DNA of 64,000 bases from Microcebus murinus (lineage: Eukaryota; Chordata; Mammalia; Primates; Cheirogaleidae): the NCBI RefSeq assembly GCF_040939455.1, contig NC_134108.1, positions 52,761,501 through 52,825,500 on the forward strand, read 5' to 3'. The stretch's first letter is position 1, and each line of letters begins with the position of its first letter. Shown here in pieces: positions 1-15,370 of this stretch. Under the pieces are notes generated by a model. That model saw only the letters and a program-made list of their open reading frames with translations. It was not told where the DNA came from and did not search any database. The translations under genes and the position numbers were made by a program.

Positions 1-616
1 AATGGGGTGTTGATGGGACTGGGAGATGGAATCAAGATTTTTGTTTTGTTCTGTTTTGAATGGGAGGCATTGTATTCTATTTGTATGCTGATGGGAATAA
101 TCCAGAGAGGGAAAATTTGACGAGGAGGAAAGAGACTGATGTCCTTGGTTAAGCACAAGAGGATGGAATCTGTGCACCAGTGGAGGGGTTGTCCCTGTGT
201 AGGAGCTCGGACAGTTCATCCACTAGAACAAGAAGGGAGTGGGGTATAGGTACCCAGGAGATCACTAGATTTAATGATGGTCTGTTTAAGTTGTATTTAA
301 ATTGCTTCTATTTTATAAGGTTACTTATATTCTTCAGGAAGTGGGCTGTATCTAGAATACTTTTGGCTAGAAAAAGCAGCATATCCAACCAAAAATGGCT
401 TAAATAACGGGACCACTACAAGAAGTTCCATGGTTTGACAGTTTCAGGTTTTGTTTAGTAATTTAGAGATGACTCCAAGGATCCAGGTACTTTCCAGATT
501 CCAATTTGCAGTCTTCAGGGTATTGACTTCGTTCTTTTGACTCATTCCTTCATGGTTGCAAGGTGGCTGCTACAGACATACTAGTATCTGACTGAAGAAG
601 AATTGCATAGATGAGC
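1..616. other. Unassigned non-coding stretch
   Basis: No gene or clear repeat is visible. The part from about 340 to 600 (including TGGCTTAAATAACGGGACCA and CATGGTTGCAAGGTGGCTGC) reads like an old interspersed repeat, but I cannot name the family. The open frame at 180-407 has no coding features. Confidence 0.4.
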
Positions 617-1053
617 GTATTAGGGTTCTTAAGAGAAGAACCACCAATAGGAGATATATATATTTAAATGAAGAGATATATTATAAGGAATTGGCTTGCA
701 CAATCACAGAGGCTGAGAAGCCCCATGATCTGCCATCCACAAGCTGGAGACCTAGGAAAGCTTGTGGTATGATTCAGTCTGGGTCTGAAGGCCTGAGAAC
801 TCAGAGCGCCAAGGGAAAGAGAAGATAGACCTTCCAGCTCAAGCAATCAATGGGAAGAAGAGATTCCTCCTTCTTCTGCCTTTTGTTCTTTCCAGCCCCA
901 GTGGAGCTGATGATGCTCACCCACGCTGGGGAGGGCCATCGACTGAATCCCCAATTCAAATGCTAATCTCATCCAGAAACACCTTCACAGATACACCAGT
1001 AAGGTTTAATCCAAACACCTCATGGCCAGTCAAGTTGACAATTAACCATCACA
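617..1053 (-). mobile_element. MLT2-like ERVL LTR
   Basis: Read on the minus strand it begins TGTGATGGTTAATTGTCAAC and ends near an AT-rich ATATATCTCC stretch. The plus-strand phrases GGAATTGGCTTGCACAATCA, CACAAGCTGGAGACC and CAGTCAAGTTGACA match my memory of an MLT2B-type solo LTR in reverse. Ends TG...CA are retained. It is diverged, and no internal retroviral sequence is next to it. Confidence 0.7.
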
Positions 1054-1417
1054 ATGAGGAATAGCAACATCGCCCCTCACATGTCTCTCATTTCCAGGTG
1101 GGAAACCTTTCCCATTCAGCAGATGTCCCCTGAGTCCCATGGGTGAGGATTCAGTCACATGCTTATGTTCCTGACAGAAGGCAGGCTGTTGGCAAAGTGA
1201 GCCTCTGGCATTTTCACCACCATCGTGGGAGGCAAACTCTATGGCAAGTGAAAGGTGAAGACTGGCCTCTGGGTTGGCTATCAACAATGGCAGCACCAAA
1301 GGCAGAGATACTAATTTTAGCAAACTTCATGAATTTAAAACCTTAAGGATAACTTCTGAAGAGAAATAAAGTGAATCACTTCTTTATTTTTAGATTAAAA
1401 TGAAGGAAAATTTTAAA
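1054..1417. other. Unassigned non-coding stretch
   Basis: No recognised feature. Overlapping short frames on both strands (1042-1323 minus, 1143-1346 plus) have no recognisable domain and are treated as chance. Confidence 0.4.
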
Positions 1418-1510
1418 AACTGAGACTCAGGGAGGGGAAGTGACCTGTCCAAGTTCAAGCAATTAAGGCAAAGAGAACAGGAACTCATAGATCTGATGCC
1501 TAATACAGTA
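1418..1510 (-). repeat. MIR SINE fragment
   Basis: ACTGAGACTCAGGGAGGGGAAGTG with CTGTCCAAG is the reverse complement of the MIR core (CTTGGGCAAGTTACTTAACC...CTCAGTTT). Only the middle of the element is recognisable. Confidence 0.55.
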
Positions 1511-1876
1511 TTTTTTCCACAAAAATAGCTAGTCCTTTAACTTATTATTCATAGAGTTATACTCATGGTTTTATTCCTACCATAAATAGTTTGTTACAGG
1601 CCAATTTCCTGACTCACTGTCATAGGCACATTTTTCCAGGAGCATTGATAAAGTTGCATTGTTCATCAGTGCTCCCTGTTCCATGGGCCCACACTGTCAT
1701 TCACACAGAATGAACATCGTTCAACCAGGGGTAATAGAGTGGTCAGTTTCCACGCACTAGAGAAAGGTGACAGGTCCACAGAGTATCACCTTGGTACCAG
1801 CTTTACCAATCATCAAATTACCATCACCCATTTTGTTTTCCATGTTATCTCAGAGTCACTATTCGACTGTCATTCA

Positions 1877-2277
1877 TTTAAAAAAATATTTTTATTGATA
1901 TAAAATATATATAACCTAAAATTTACCACTCTAGCCATTTTAAATGTACAATTCAGTGGCACTAAGCACATTCACAATGTTGTGTGACCATCATTACTCT
2001 CTATCTCCAGAACTTCTGCATCATCCCAAATGGAAACTCTGTACCCATTTGAAAATACCTCCCATTCCTTTCTCCCCACCAGCCTCTGGTAACACTATTC
2101 TGTTTTCTGTTTCTATGAATTTGCTTTTTCTAGGCACCTCATATAAGTGGCATCATATCATGTTTGTCCTTTCATGTTTGGCTTATTTAACATAATGTCT
2201 TTAAAGTTTATCCATGTTGTAGCACGTGTCAGCAAGTTCATTCTTTTTATGGCCAAATAATATTCCATTGTATCTAC
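1877..2277 (-). mobile_element. L1 3' end (old mammalian L1M)
   Basis: In reverse complement it reads as the end of L1 ORF2 plus 3' UTR: AATGGAATATTATTTGGCC, then CACTTATATGAGGTGCC, then AGTGCCACTGAATTGTACAT and a TTTAAA-rich tail. Only about 400 bp of the 3' end survives, a typical 5'-truncated copy of the L1MB/L1MC age class. Confidence 0.8.
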
Positions 2278-3480
2278 AGACCCCATTTTGATTATCCTCT
2301 CATCTGTTGATGGACACTTCCACTGTTACATCCAGCCCCTATTTGCTCCTGCCTTGTTTCCCTAGGAGCCTTTTTGCTGATCTTTCTTCCTACACACCAC
2401 CCTTAGGCTTCTTAATCATCCTCATTCTCTCACTCTTGGAAAACAAGACTTCTTTCTCACATACGATTTTGAACATATCATCTTCCAAATCATAAGATAC
2501 CTCCCAGTTGCTTCTAAATCCACACATCTAAGAACAAACCAGTGACAAACCCCCCATGTCCCTTACCCTATTTCAGTCTATACTCAGGTTTATCCAAATC
2601 AAATAATTAACTAATTTCCCATGACTTACACAGTCTTATAAAATAGATATTTCTATGCAGTTAAAATTCCTGTTTCTTTGTTTCCAATCATTTTTCAAAT
2701 GTTTCCAAAATACGTCCTTGAATGTTCATAAATGATTTTCCTTAGGAGGCTATGACAAGTCCCAGCTGTCACTAATTGTATCAACCATGCTCTTGGGTCT
2801 TTGTGGGTGGATCTGCCTATTTGTGGAAATCTGATCAGTGGAGATAGACGAGAATGAGTGGAAATGGCCACATGTATTTGTACAGTAAGAACTCAATTAA
2901 AGGTGTAATAATCATGTTTTGACATCTTGGGGCTTTGCTGGCTAGAGAAAGACTACCCCTCCTGAGGACTAGCTAATTCCTAGAGAAAATAAATAACCTG
3001 CCTGCAAATGTGCTTTTCATTTACAACCAATCCCGAGTTCCTATCCCCAGCCACCTCCTTTATCTAACTCTCACACACCAAGCCAATATTTCCCTTTCCC
3101 TTAATCAACCCAGGGCTAGGTACCAGACAACCATCAACCACCCAGAGCCCACCAGCATTATTCAAACCAGCTAATTCCAAGCTGTTTCCCACGCCCTGCC
3201 TTGCCTCTCCAACGAAAAGCACAACAAAGACCCTGGGCTGTGCTTTCCTTTTACTTCTGCCTCCTGACCAAACCTGGTGTTTTCCATGTGGCTCTGTGAC
3301 ACAGCATGCTTGCCTTCTTTTGGGAATTGAAGAAATTCTTCTTTCAGTGGCATTAGCCTCTCCATGTTGTCACTCAGTCACCTCCATAAACTAAAAATTC
3401 TGCAGGTACAGTTGAGGTAACAAGCCAGTCAAGACCACCAGTGGTGCCCGCACTTTCTGAAGGGGAGTGAGAGTGGTGGG
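2278..3480. other. Unassigned non-coding stretch
   Basis: Pyrimidine-rich, CpG-poor sequence with no recognised repeat or exon. The short frames here (2307-2495 plus, 3171-3365 minus) have no domain or splice context. Confidence 0.4.
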
Positions 3481-4040
3481 GTGGTCAAATGCTCCTCTGT
3501 CAATCAGTTTGTCTTTTCTAAAGGGAATCCAAAACCATGCCGAGCAGAAAGAGTTAACATAGCAGGCCTGATGCTATCTCGCAAAAGGTCTACTTACAAA
3601 GTTGGCTTTTGGCTGGTGTCTGGGAACTTAGTGGTGGGAACTTAGATTTTGGGAGAATTCCCACCACTAACTGATAAGAATGGCTCACTGTGTCTCAACT
3701 ATTTGTACAAAGAATGGTGGTTTATGATGAACACATCGTTTCCTTATAGGAGTCTGCAATTTGGGTATATGTCATGTAGAGGGCGCCTACATGATCAGCC
3801 CCCAATAAAAACCCTAGACACTGAGTCTCTAATGTTTGCAACATTTCACATGTGGTGTTACAAATTATTGCAAGGAATTAAGTGCATCCTATGTGTCTCC
3901 ACTTGGAGAGGATCCTTGGAAGTTTGCACCTGGTCTCCCTGGACTTTTTGCCTTTGTGGACTGTGGTTGGTGTCCTTTCACTGTAATCAATCATAGCTAT
4001 GAGTACAACTATATGCTGAGTCCTAGGAATCATGATAGTC
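3481..4040 (+). mobile_element. ERVL-type solo LTR (MER21-like, tentative)
   Basis: CAAAAGGTCTACTTACAAAG and GGCTGGTGTCTGGGAAC are followed by CAATAAAAACCCTAGACACTG, GAGAGGATCCTTGGAAG, TGTAATCAATCATAGC and TATATGCTGAGTCCT. This order matches my memory of MER21-type LTRs, including an AATAAA site at about 3804. The left edge is uncertain. The frames across 3649-4339 lie largely in this LTR and are not genes. Confidence 0.6.
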
Positions 4041-4384
4041 ATTCATTCAGCTCAGATGCTATAATTTTTCTGTATTTTTTTAATCACCGCAATTCTGGTC
4101 CACATCCATCATTCACCAAGGGTGATATATACTGCCATTTTCAAGGTTCCTTCCCCTCCCTAGAATTATGGAAGTGTCCTGCAAGAGGCTTTCGGTCTGT
4201 GGCTGCTGATATTTCACGATTGCTTCCTTTACCAAGCAATGGTGCCCCTCACAGTGGGCTGTCCAGCTGTCCACAGGCTGACATACGGACATCCTATTCG
4301 CCCACTCCCTCTGGCAAAGTCCAGATAATTCCAGGATAAAGTAGTTTCTAGGGATTCCACCTCAGGCACTTCATTTCTTCAAAT

Positions 4385-4387
<3 letters not shown>
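4041..4387. other. Unassigned non-coding stretch
   Basis: Nothing recognised between the LTR and the following Alu. Confidence 0.35.
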
Positions 4388-4419
<32 letters not shown>

Positions 4420-4710
4420 AAGAGACAGGGTCTCAGTCTGTCACCCAGGCTGGAGTGCAATGGTGAGATCATAATTTGCTATAGCCTTGAACTTCCTGAG
4501 CTCAAGTGATTCTCCTGCCTCGGCCTCCCAAGCAACTGGAACTACAGGCACGTATCACCACGCCTGGCTGACTTTTTAAATGTTTTGTAGGGATGGGGGT
4601 CTCGCTGTGTTGCTCAGGGTGATCTTGACCTCCCAGCCTCAAGTAATCCTCCTGCCTTGGCCTCCCAAAGTGCTGGGACTGACTACAGGCATGTGCCACT
4701 GCACCTGGCC
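4388..4710 (-). mobile_element. Older Alu SINE with (TTG)n tail
   Basis: Reverse-strand dimeric Alu (AGAGACAGGGTCTCAGTCTG ... CACTGCACCTGGCC). Its A-tail on the minus strand has become a CAA array, seen as about ten TTG units at 4388-4419. It lacks the lemur-specific linker, so it belongs to the older AluJ-like layer. Confidence 0.9.
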
Positions 4711-5540
4711 TACCCCTCCCCTTCCTATCCTGAAGGGTATAGCTTTCTCCTCACCCCCCACCCTCAGACAACCAGTTTACATCCTTGTTCCTCAGAATTT
4801 GGTCCCTAGTCACTGATAATTTAATTCCCTCCAGGGACCAGGAATCCCAGAAATAAAAAACAAAAATCAAATACCTGGTGTATGGAAGTGAGGATGTGAG
4901 TGAGTGTGTGTGTGAGTGTGTCTATGTTAAGAAAGCAGAGGAAAGAGAAGGTAGAAGGATGGGTAGGAATTAACCCTTTATCCTCTGAATCTTCTACAAC
5001 AGTAAGAGAAAAATATAAAAATAGTATTTCAACAGGTTATCTTGCTACAGATATACCAAACTTACCTTTTTTTTTCTCTCTTTAGGAACATTCTAACCAA
5101 AGTCATCTACTTCATAATACCAGTCAGCAACTTTTCTCCAATATTCTCTCTCTGTTACTAACAGCAATTCACTAGTACTCAACCTTTCTCTAGTATATAA
5201 TCTCCAGAGGGCATCTCCAGTCTACTCTTTGTTCAGAACATTCACAAACAGCAACTTCCAACAATGATTTATGACTCAGAAAAGAGATTTCTAACTTGGC
5301 AGAGAGGCATTACATTAATTCTGGGAGATTAACAATCACAGATAACAACCACAAAAGCATATTTGACTCAGATATATTTGACTTAATCATCCCGATTCCT
5401 GTTCAGAGACAGAGCAAAGGATTTATGTTCTTCCACATCAATTCTGAAAGACCAAGAAGTGGAACCCCATCACTCCACACACAACGTCAAATACCCTGGA
5501 TCTGCACCCTGAAGTTCCTTTAGGGCCATTTAATACTATT
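4711..5540. other. Unassigned stretch with a GT-rich tract
   Basis: No gene or named repeat. A short GTGAGTGTGTGTGTGAGTG tract lies near 4898-4920. Confidence 0.35.
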
Positions 5541-6960
<1,420 letters not shown>

Positions 6961-7016
6961 ACATATAATATGCATATACCTATATATAGGTATATATATG
7001 AATTTACCTATATGCA

Positions 7017-7068
7017 TAAGTGCCCATTGTAAAATATATAATAATATACATATTACAATGGACACTTA
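7017..7068. repeat. Imperfect inverted repeat (hairpin)
   Basis: Arms at 7017-7032 (TAAGTGCCCATTGTAA) and 7053-7068 (TTACAATGGACACTTA) pair at 15 of 16 positions around a 20-bp AT-only loop. It lies beside an AT-rich stretch with its own small palindromes (CCTATATATAGG). Confidence 0.8.
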
Positions 7069-8968
<1,900 letters not shown>

Positions 8969-8989
8969 CTAGAAGCATGTTAAGGCCAA

Positions 8990-9190
8990 CAGTGTCTGGT
9001 ACATTAGCTGTATAACCTTGGGAAAGTTGCATTTTGCGCCTCATTTTTCCTCCACTATAAAATGGAGCTAAAGAGTTTTATGTGGCTCCTGTGAGTTAAC
9101 ACATGGAATGCATTTGAATAGTCCCACATTCTCAGTGAGCTCTGCATTCTGCTGCCTGTTATCATCACCATTGTTATCTTGGTCCTCACT
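8990..9190 (+). repeat. MIR SINE fragment
   Basis: TATAACCTTGGGAAAGTTGC, CCTCATTTTTCCTCCACTAT, AAAATGGAGCTAAAG and GTGAGTTAACACATGGAATG follow the 3' half of the MIR consensus. Confidence 0.65.
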
Positions 9191-10460
9191 ACTGTTGTCA
9201 TCGTGACTATGTGAAAACCAAGTAACAGGGATTAAAGTATACATCTTTTGACTCAGAATCCAAGGAGAACTTTTCCTACTTTTCTATGTTGCTGCTACAG
9301 TCGGAACATCTAAATAAAATGACTCCATTATCAGCTATCCTCCTGGAATACAAATATTGTTTCTCTAAAAAGCACAAAGAAAATCTGGCCCCAATCATTG
9401 GAAGCAACTACTGGGGCTTATGGAAGGACATAGTAGCCTTATTTGATTTTAAGTTATATTTCAGGGTTTTTTTTCTTATATTAGACTTTTTCATTTCAAT
9501 GAAAGACAGCATAAAAATGCCATGCTGGGGAGAAAATCCAACTAAAAGCTCATTGTACCCTAGGCCTATATTTTGAGGGGAGAATATACATATTTAATTT
9601 TTTTTTCAGAGAACAGCCTAGTATCTCTCCCCTCACATCCATTTATTAAAAACATATTAAAGCAGCCATGGAGTGCTTACTTGATTATTCCTTGCCCTTC
9701 TAGCCTTTTAGCTAAAGCAGATTAGATCATTCCATTTTTAGCTAATTCTATTTCATTTGCTTGAGTATAAAGAAGAATATTAGAAAATGAAAATTTCCTT
9801 CAGCAAATAAGCTGGACACTTTGAATCAGATAAATAAAAATAGAAGGGCAGATCTCACCACTCATGAACCATAAGGTTTTCATGCAATATCCTTGAGCTA
9901 TTTGACCATCTAATGTTGCCATTTGTCTGCAAACCGGGCCCTTTATTGTAAATGTACTGCAATTGTAATCCAGCTCTCAGGCTGCTTGTGCATCTTGCTA
10001 ACTGCCTGCACTCGTTTATTGTCCTATCTCACTCGACAGGGAAATGCCGTACGGCGGATCCTGCCCAGCAAGACTGTCTTTGCTGGAATGATGAGAGACT
10101 GGGTTTGAAGCACCAATTTATTCTCACCAGAATGGGAGGCACTGAACAAGTAGATTTTTGAAGAGGCATAATCTGCTCCTCTTGTTCACTTCCAAAGTCA
10201 TGAAAGTGGAAAGAGAAAGTCTACTCCTGCTTTTCTCTCCTAAATAGGCCACCTCTGTACCCAGGAAATTCTGGGAGTAGAATTTTTCAAGTATGTGCTG
10301 ACAGAAAGAATGCTGTGGAGTCCAGGTCTGGAAAGCCTCCTGGGCACTTCTGAGTACACTTCACCTGATTGGGTGATCGCTAGAGGGCTCTGGGAGGTGC
10401 ACGAGGGGATTTCAGATAGAGTAACGTAGCAGGGCCTGTAATTTATCTGCCGTCATCTGC
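9191..10460. other. Non-repeat stretch, possible conserved non-coding block
   Basis: No repeat family was recognised over more than 1 kb. The interval at about 9900-10170 stands out by balanced composition and several retained CpGs (GCCGTACGGCGGATCC near 10046). No exon with convincing splice sites is seen. Confidence 0.35.
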
Positions 10461-10754
10461 TCCCAGCTCTTTGAAAGTAATAGAATTGTAGCCGTGCACA
10501 TGGCTGCCCAGCAAGATGACATTTCCCAGACATCCTTACAGTTAGGTGTAGCCATATAACTTAAGTTTTCATCCAAGGAACATTAGCAGAGTGATGTGGC
10601 ACCTCCAGTCTGGTATTTAAGACATCAAGGGGGTGCCACCCACCCTGCTTTTCCCTTCCCTGCAGGTTAGAACCTAAATATGGCAGTCACAGCTTTGACA
10701 GGGCAGATGATCGTAACACCCTAGGTCACGCTACTCCAGTCCGGTCAGAGAAGA

Positions 10755-10890
10755 GCAGCATTGTGTCACCTGGGAACTGTTAGAAATGCAGAATCACAGG
10801 TGAGTCCCCCCCAAGGCCTACTAAAACAGGATCTGCATTTTAATAAGAACTCTGGGGGAGTCAAGCACACAAAGTTTGAGACACCCTGGC
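10755..10890 (+). mobile_element. MER5A-type hAT-Charlie fragment
   Basis: CACCTGGGAACTGTTAGAAA, TGCAGAATCACAGG, CCTACTAAAACAGGATCTGC and AAAGTTTGAGACACCCTGG follow the MER5A consensus. Short non-autonomous DNA transposon. Confidence 0.8.
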
Positions 10891-12470
10891 CAACGGATGG
10901 CAGAACCCAGACCTAGAACAAACCGGTGTCCTCGTGTGAGCAGAGCTGTCCCACCAACCTGCAGTGCTCACTTTGGAACGAATTATGTGCGAGCTGTAAT
11001 TTACTTATCACTTAAGTTATGGTATTTTGGAGTTTGTTACTGACACTTAGATTTATCCTAATGCAAATAGTGTGACACTATTCACAGGGTCTCATTTATC
11101 AGACCCAATTTTAAACTTGCCATGGACGTTCCTATCCCAAAGCAGGCCAGTCTTAAAAAACTGCCCCAAAGCCTGCACTCTGCTTATCTTGAAGATCTAC
11201 CAGGTATGACTCCAGGGCCAAAAGATGCTCCCACTACTAATTAGGAATCCTTATCCTAGAAGATTCAGCCCTTCAGAAGTCATCAGCAAAGTCAGGAACT
11301 AGGAAAGAGGAAATGAGTTCCTTATGAATGGTCACCAACAGAACCAAGACTAGAAAACGAGAGAAGAACTGCGGTTGATGAAATGGGAGCTGCGGTTCTG
11401 AGAACTCACGGGCCCTCATGGCTGCTTGGAGCAGCCTCCTTACAAAGGTGCTCTCTCCACCCCAGCCTGAGCCCCTGCCTTCCCCCGTGTCCACTGGCCT
11501 ATTCAGAACCCTGCACTCTTTTCCCTGCCCCCTAAGCCCCAAAATTGTTTTTAGGTCAGCATTTTATCTATAAAGAAAATGACAAAATTATATTCCCAAA
11601 TAATACTTCCCACATGAATGTAATCATGGTAAGTATGTAGAACCACAAATGGGTCAAGTGCAGCCCATAACCCCATACACTACCATACACATCTCCTGAC
11701 TCAGTTTCTTCCACTCTCCTCATCCCAGCTCTGCGCCACGTACCCTTTCTTTGTATTCACCACAAAAAACATTTGGTCATTCCCTTCAGAAGCTCTCAAA
11801 GACTTCTGGAGTCACGTCAGTAGGAATCAGGAAACAACTTGTAACGGCTCCCACTGGACAAAGAAGGGACAAATTAGAGATCCATAAAAGTATGACTTTT
11901 ATGTGAAATATGAATTTCTGTGGATTTAAATAAATCAGTTAAGTTTTTTAAAAAACAAATCCATGGATTTGTAATGATATGCCCACTCCTCTACAAAACA
12001 ATAAAAAACTCTCATTGGTTACTTTTGGAGGATCTATGGAACCAACTTACTGAAAAACCGTTTAAAAGAGATAAAGTCAAGCATTTATCCTGCCTTTCTT
12101 GTATGAAGCATACCGCAGGGCACACAAAATGTGGTTTATGCACCTCCCCATATTTGCACAGTCCCACTTGTCCCCGATTCTTGGCCACTTGTTTAATGGA
12201 CATCCCATCACCAGCACTGCCAACTCTCTCAGCAGCCCTTGAAGTAACGACTGGACTCTTAGCATGGTAGCTGTCATACCTGCCGCCATGGGAACAGCAA
12301 CAGCAGGTGCCCAGTTCTAAGCTGAGAGGGTGGGCACAATGGCGCTGGCCCCTCCCATCTTTTCTAGACCCAGATAAAGTGCTCAACATGGTGCAATCGA
12401 TCTGGCTTCTCCAGATGCTGCCCTGGGCAGTCTGATAGCTCAACCCAGAAGGCTAGAGGAGTTAACACCT
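10891..12470. other. Unassigned non-coding stretch
   Basis: No recognised gene. Overlapping frames on both strands at about 11.92-12.44 kb (116 codons plus, 143 codons minus) show no domain, and nothing indicates which strand, if either, would be coding. The 285 bp just before this stretch (10470-10754) looks like an old unnamed interspersed repeat. Confidence 0.35.
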
Positions 12471-12800
12471 CTTGCAGTGAACTTTGCACTTTGACCACTG
12501 AGAGACAGGAAGTGAGAAAGTATCAGCAGGTGAGTTTGCCTCCCCTCCTCCCCTATGGACTATAGTGGTTCCCACTGACCCTCTGGGAGATGTCCTGTGT
12601 AACCAAACCACCAGGTGCGTATCTTTGTGAGGCTATACCAGCTTAGCAACACAACACCTTGCCTTTGCTTTTCCTCCTTCCCTGCCTCGCTAACTTTTCC
12701 CTTCACTCATGTTGCTCTTACATTGCATCTCCCAATAAAACTTTAGTATTTAAACTTTGCCTCAAGCTTTGGGTTCTAGGGAACTAGTTCATTCATGGTA
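12471..12800 (+). mobile_element. LTR-like sequence, unassigned
   Basis: The pattern CTCATGTTGCTCTTACATTG, CCCAATAAAACTTTAGTATT and CAAGCTTTGGGTTCTAGGG, with an AATAAA near 12734 and a final gapped GGGAAC, resembles the R-U5 end of old mammalian LTRs. I cannot name the family. Confidence 0.35.
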
Positions 12801-12858
12801 ACCAAATGGTTGAAGCAGCAAAAAATTGTCATTATTTTAGTATGTGAAGAAATTATAG

Positions 12859-13188
12859 GCTGGACGCAGTGGCTCATGCCCATAATCTTAGCACTCTGGG
12901 AGGCCGAGGCAGGCAGATTGCTCAAGGTCAGTTCAAAACCAGCCTGAGCGAGAGTGAGACCCCATCTCTACTATAAAGAAATAAATTGGACAACTAAAAA
13001 TATATAGAAAAAATTAGCTGGGCATAGTGGCGCACGCCTGTAGTCCCAGCTACTCAGGAGGCTGAGGCAGTAGGATTGCTTGAGCCCAGGAGTTTGAGGT
13101 TGCTGTGAGCTAGGCTCACAGAGAGAGACGCCACAGCACTCACTTTAGCCTGGCCAACAAAGTGAGACTCTGTTTCAAAACAAAGAAA
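12859..13188 (+). mobile_element. Lemur-type Alu SINE
   Basis: Starts GCTGGACGCAGTGGCTCATG and has a diverged lemur linker (AAAGAAATAAATTGGACAAC) and GAGCTAGGCTCAC in the second monomer. AAGAAATTATAG at 12847-12858 and 13189-13200 is a perfect 12-bp target-site duplication. Confidence 0.95.
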
Positions 13189-13200
13189 AAGAAATTATAG

Positions 13201-15004
13201 AACTAGAATATCACCATTTTGCAATCTCTTATAATGGATTATTTTATACCTATCAATGTTTGATGATATTACAAGTAGATATTTGTATTCCCCCTAATAG
13301 AAGCAGGCAGAGAAAGAATGTTTGCACTCTGTGGTGAGAAAAAATGTCTTTTTCCTTTTCCTATTTCATTTTCTAATCCACTTACTTGCCCATTGCCCTA
13401 AACACAACCACCATCCCTAGTTAACCACAGGCGACAGATGGACAGAAAGATATGTATGTATATGTGTAAATATACACATACCCTGCATTCTTACGTGCTT
13501 CTCATTTAATCCTAATTAAAATTTACATTCCTTGGGGGCAGAAGCCTCCTCCAGTGTTTCCTCTCCTAATCCTCCTGGGCACATAAAACAGGCTGTGGAT
13601 GGACACTTGATGAAATTTATGAACTGGTGAAGTTACCGTTGGGAATGTCATTATTTGCTTGGCTCTTCCAGGAAATAAGGATTTGGTTTTTATGAATAAG
13701 TGTCCTAATAAAAAACTGCCTCACTGGGTTTTGTAGTGTCATTTTCTTCACTAACACATTCATAATCCCAAAACATAATTCTTCACATTTAATGATAAGA
13801 AACCAATGGTAAAAGATAAGAAGTTATGTTTTATTGCATGAGACAATTCTTTTATTCAAGAATTCAATTTAGTTATGAGCTGGAAAGGATCTTAGTTTAT
13901 GTCAACACAAACCCGTGTACAATTTAGTGTTTTTTGTGTAGACAGGGGCATTATCAGAATTCAAGGCGTGCCTTAATTTCCTTGGAGCACAAAGGTGCAG
14001 AAATGGGAAGCTAGATGTGTCTTGTCAGAGAATAAAGAAACACATACATGCACATATTTTATAATGGGCTTGTCCAGGAAAATTGTTGCTTTAGGTAGCA
14101 TAGTCTCTCACTGCATAGCAACCTCTCTCCTGTCCAGTGTTCAAAGAATCACATGCTTGTGCCAAAACATTTTGTTTCATGAAGCACTTTGGACTTTTGC
14201 CATGAGGAGGATCTGTGAATCTTACAAGGTCAGGAAAGGTTATCAATAAAGACCCAGAGTCTGCATTCAACTCCAGCAAACTGAGTTGTAAGATGGTTAT
14301 TATAAGAGCACCAGCATCAGCAGAATTATAACAAAGAAAAATAATGATTTTCTCAGTCTGAGTGCAAAAGGTGACTGGCTTGTTAACAGGCCACACAGAA
14401 TCAGCTAGCATGGATTGTGATTTCCAGAACTTCTCAGAAATGCCAAGTTTGTTTTATTCTTTGTTGACTGTGAATATGAGATTCACAGTATAAACAACTT
14501 CATTTGGACTTTTTCTATTTTTCCCTTGTTAGCTCTATTTTATTAATGTAATTCCAATTCCTAGCTGTAATAAGAGAAAAGAACTTAGGTTCAAAAAGTT
14601 ATTTGCAATAATAACTAATCAATGAGACTAATATGGAAATCATAGTGCCCTACTCCTATAATGCACATTTAAATATATATATTTATAAAATTATGAAACC
14701 TATCACATCTCTGTATTATTAGCACATAAGAATAAACCAATGAGAAAGTGTTACATATTACTGAAAACCTTCAAATATTTAGGTCTGGACACTCATATGA
14801 GGCAAATCCTAAAGAACATATTTACTAAATAACATGAATAGCACTTTCATTAAATATGGCTAATATTATTGTTGGAAGTTGTTAACACCCAGTAAATAAG
14901 AACACATTTTTAATAGATAATGCAATAATCACCATTACATTTCATGAGGTTTGGAATCATTTTGATGAGAAAAGTAGGTAGAATAATAAAAGTTTTGGGG
15001 AAGA
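13201..15004. other. AT-rich unassigned stretch
   Basis: No gene recognised. A likely L2 3'-end remnant lies at about 13525-13640 (CATTCCTTGGGGGCAGAAGC, then GGGCACATAAAACAGGC). Frames 13995-14249 plus and 14091-14411 minus overlap each other and carry no domain. Confidence 0.35.
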
Positions 15005-15370
15005 TGGACTTAATAACTTTTTAAAATCAACCTTAAGGTATAATTTACAATAAAATGTGCCCATTTTAACTGTCGAGTTTGATAAGTTTGATAAATATGT
15101 ATACCCATGAGACCATCACCATAATTAAGATATAAAACATTTTCATCACCTCAGAAAGATTCCTCATGACTCTTGCATTTAGTCTACTTCCCCCCAGCAA
15201 CCCATAATTTGATTTCAGCCATTTTTTCCTTTTCTAGGATCTCATGTAATTGATATTATACAAATATACAGAATATGACTGCCTTCTTTTTGTTCATTTT
15301 TTGCAATTATCCATGTTTTGGCATAAAAAGTAATATATTCTTTTTTATTGCTATCATCTCTCTGTCTATT
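15005..15370 (-). mobile_element. L1 3' end (old)
   Basis: Reverse-strand L1 3' UTR features: AAAATGTGCCCATTTTAACT, ACCCATGAGACCATCACC, CCCCCCAGCAACCCATAA and CTAGGATCTCATGTAATTG, followed by the ATTATCCATGTTTTGGCAT motif. 5'-truncated L1M copy. Confidence 0.7.

Noticed and set aside
7017..7068. microRNA precursor
   Set aside because: The stem is only 16 bp with an AT-only loop, shorter than a usual pre-microRNA stem; kept only as a structural observation.
11920..12443. Opposing frames of 116 and 143 codons
   Set aside because: Complementary-strand overlap with no domain, no splice sites and no codon pattern favouring either strand.
12520..12540. Donor-like CAGCAGGTGAGTTTG
   Set aside because: It lies at the edge of LTR-like DNA without an exon frame or acceptor.
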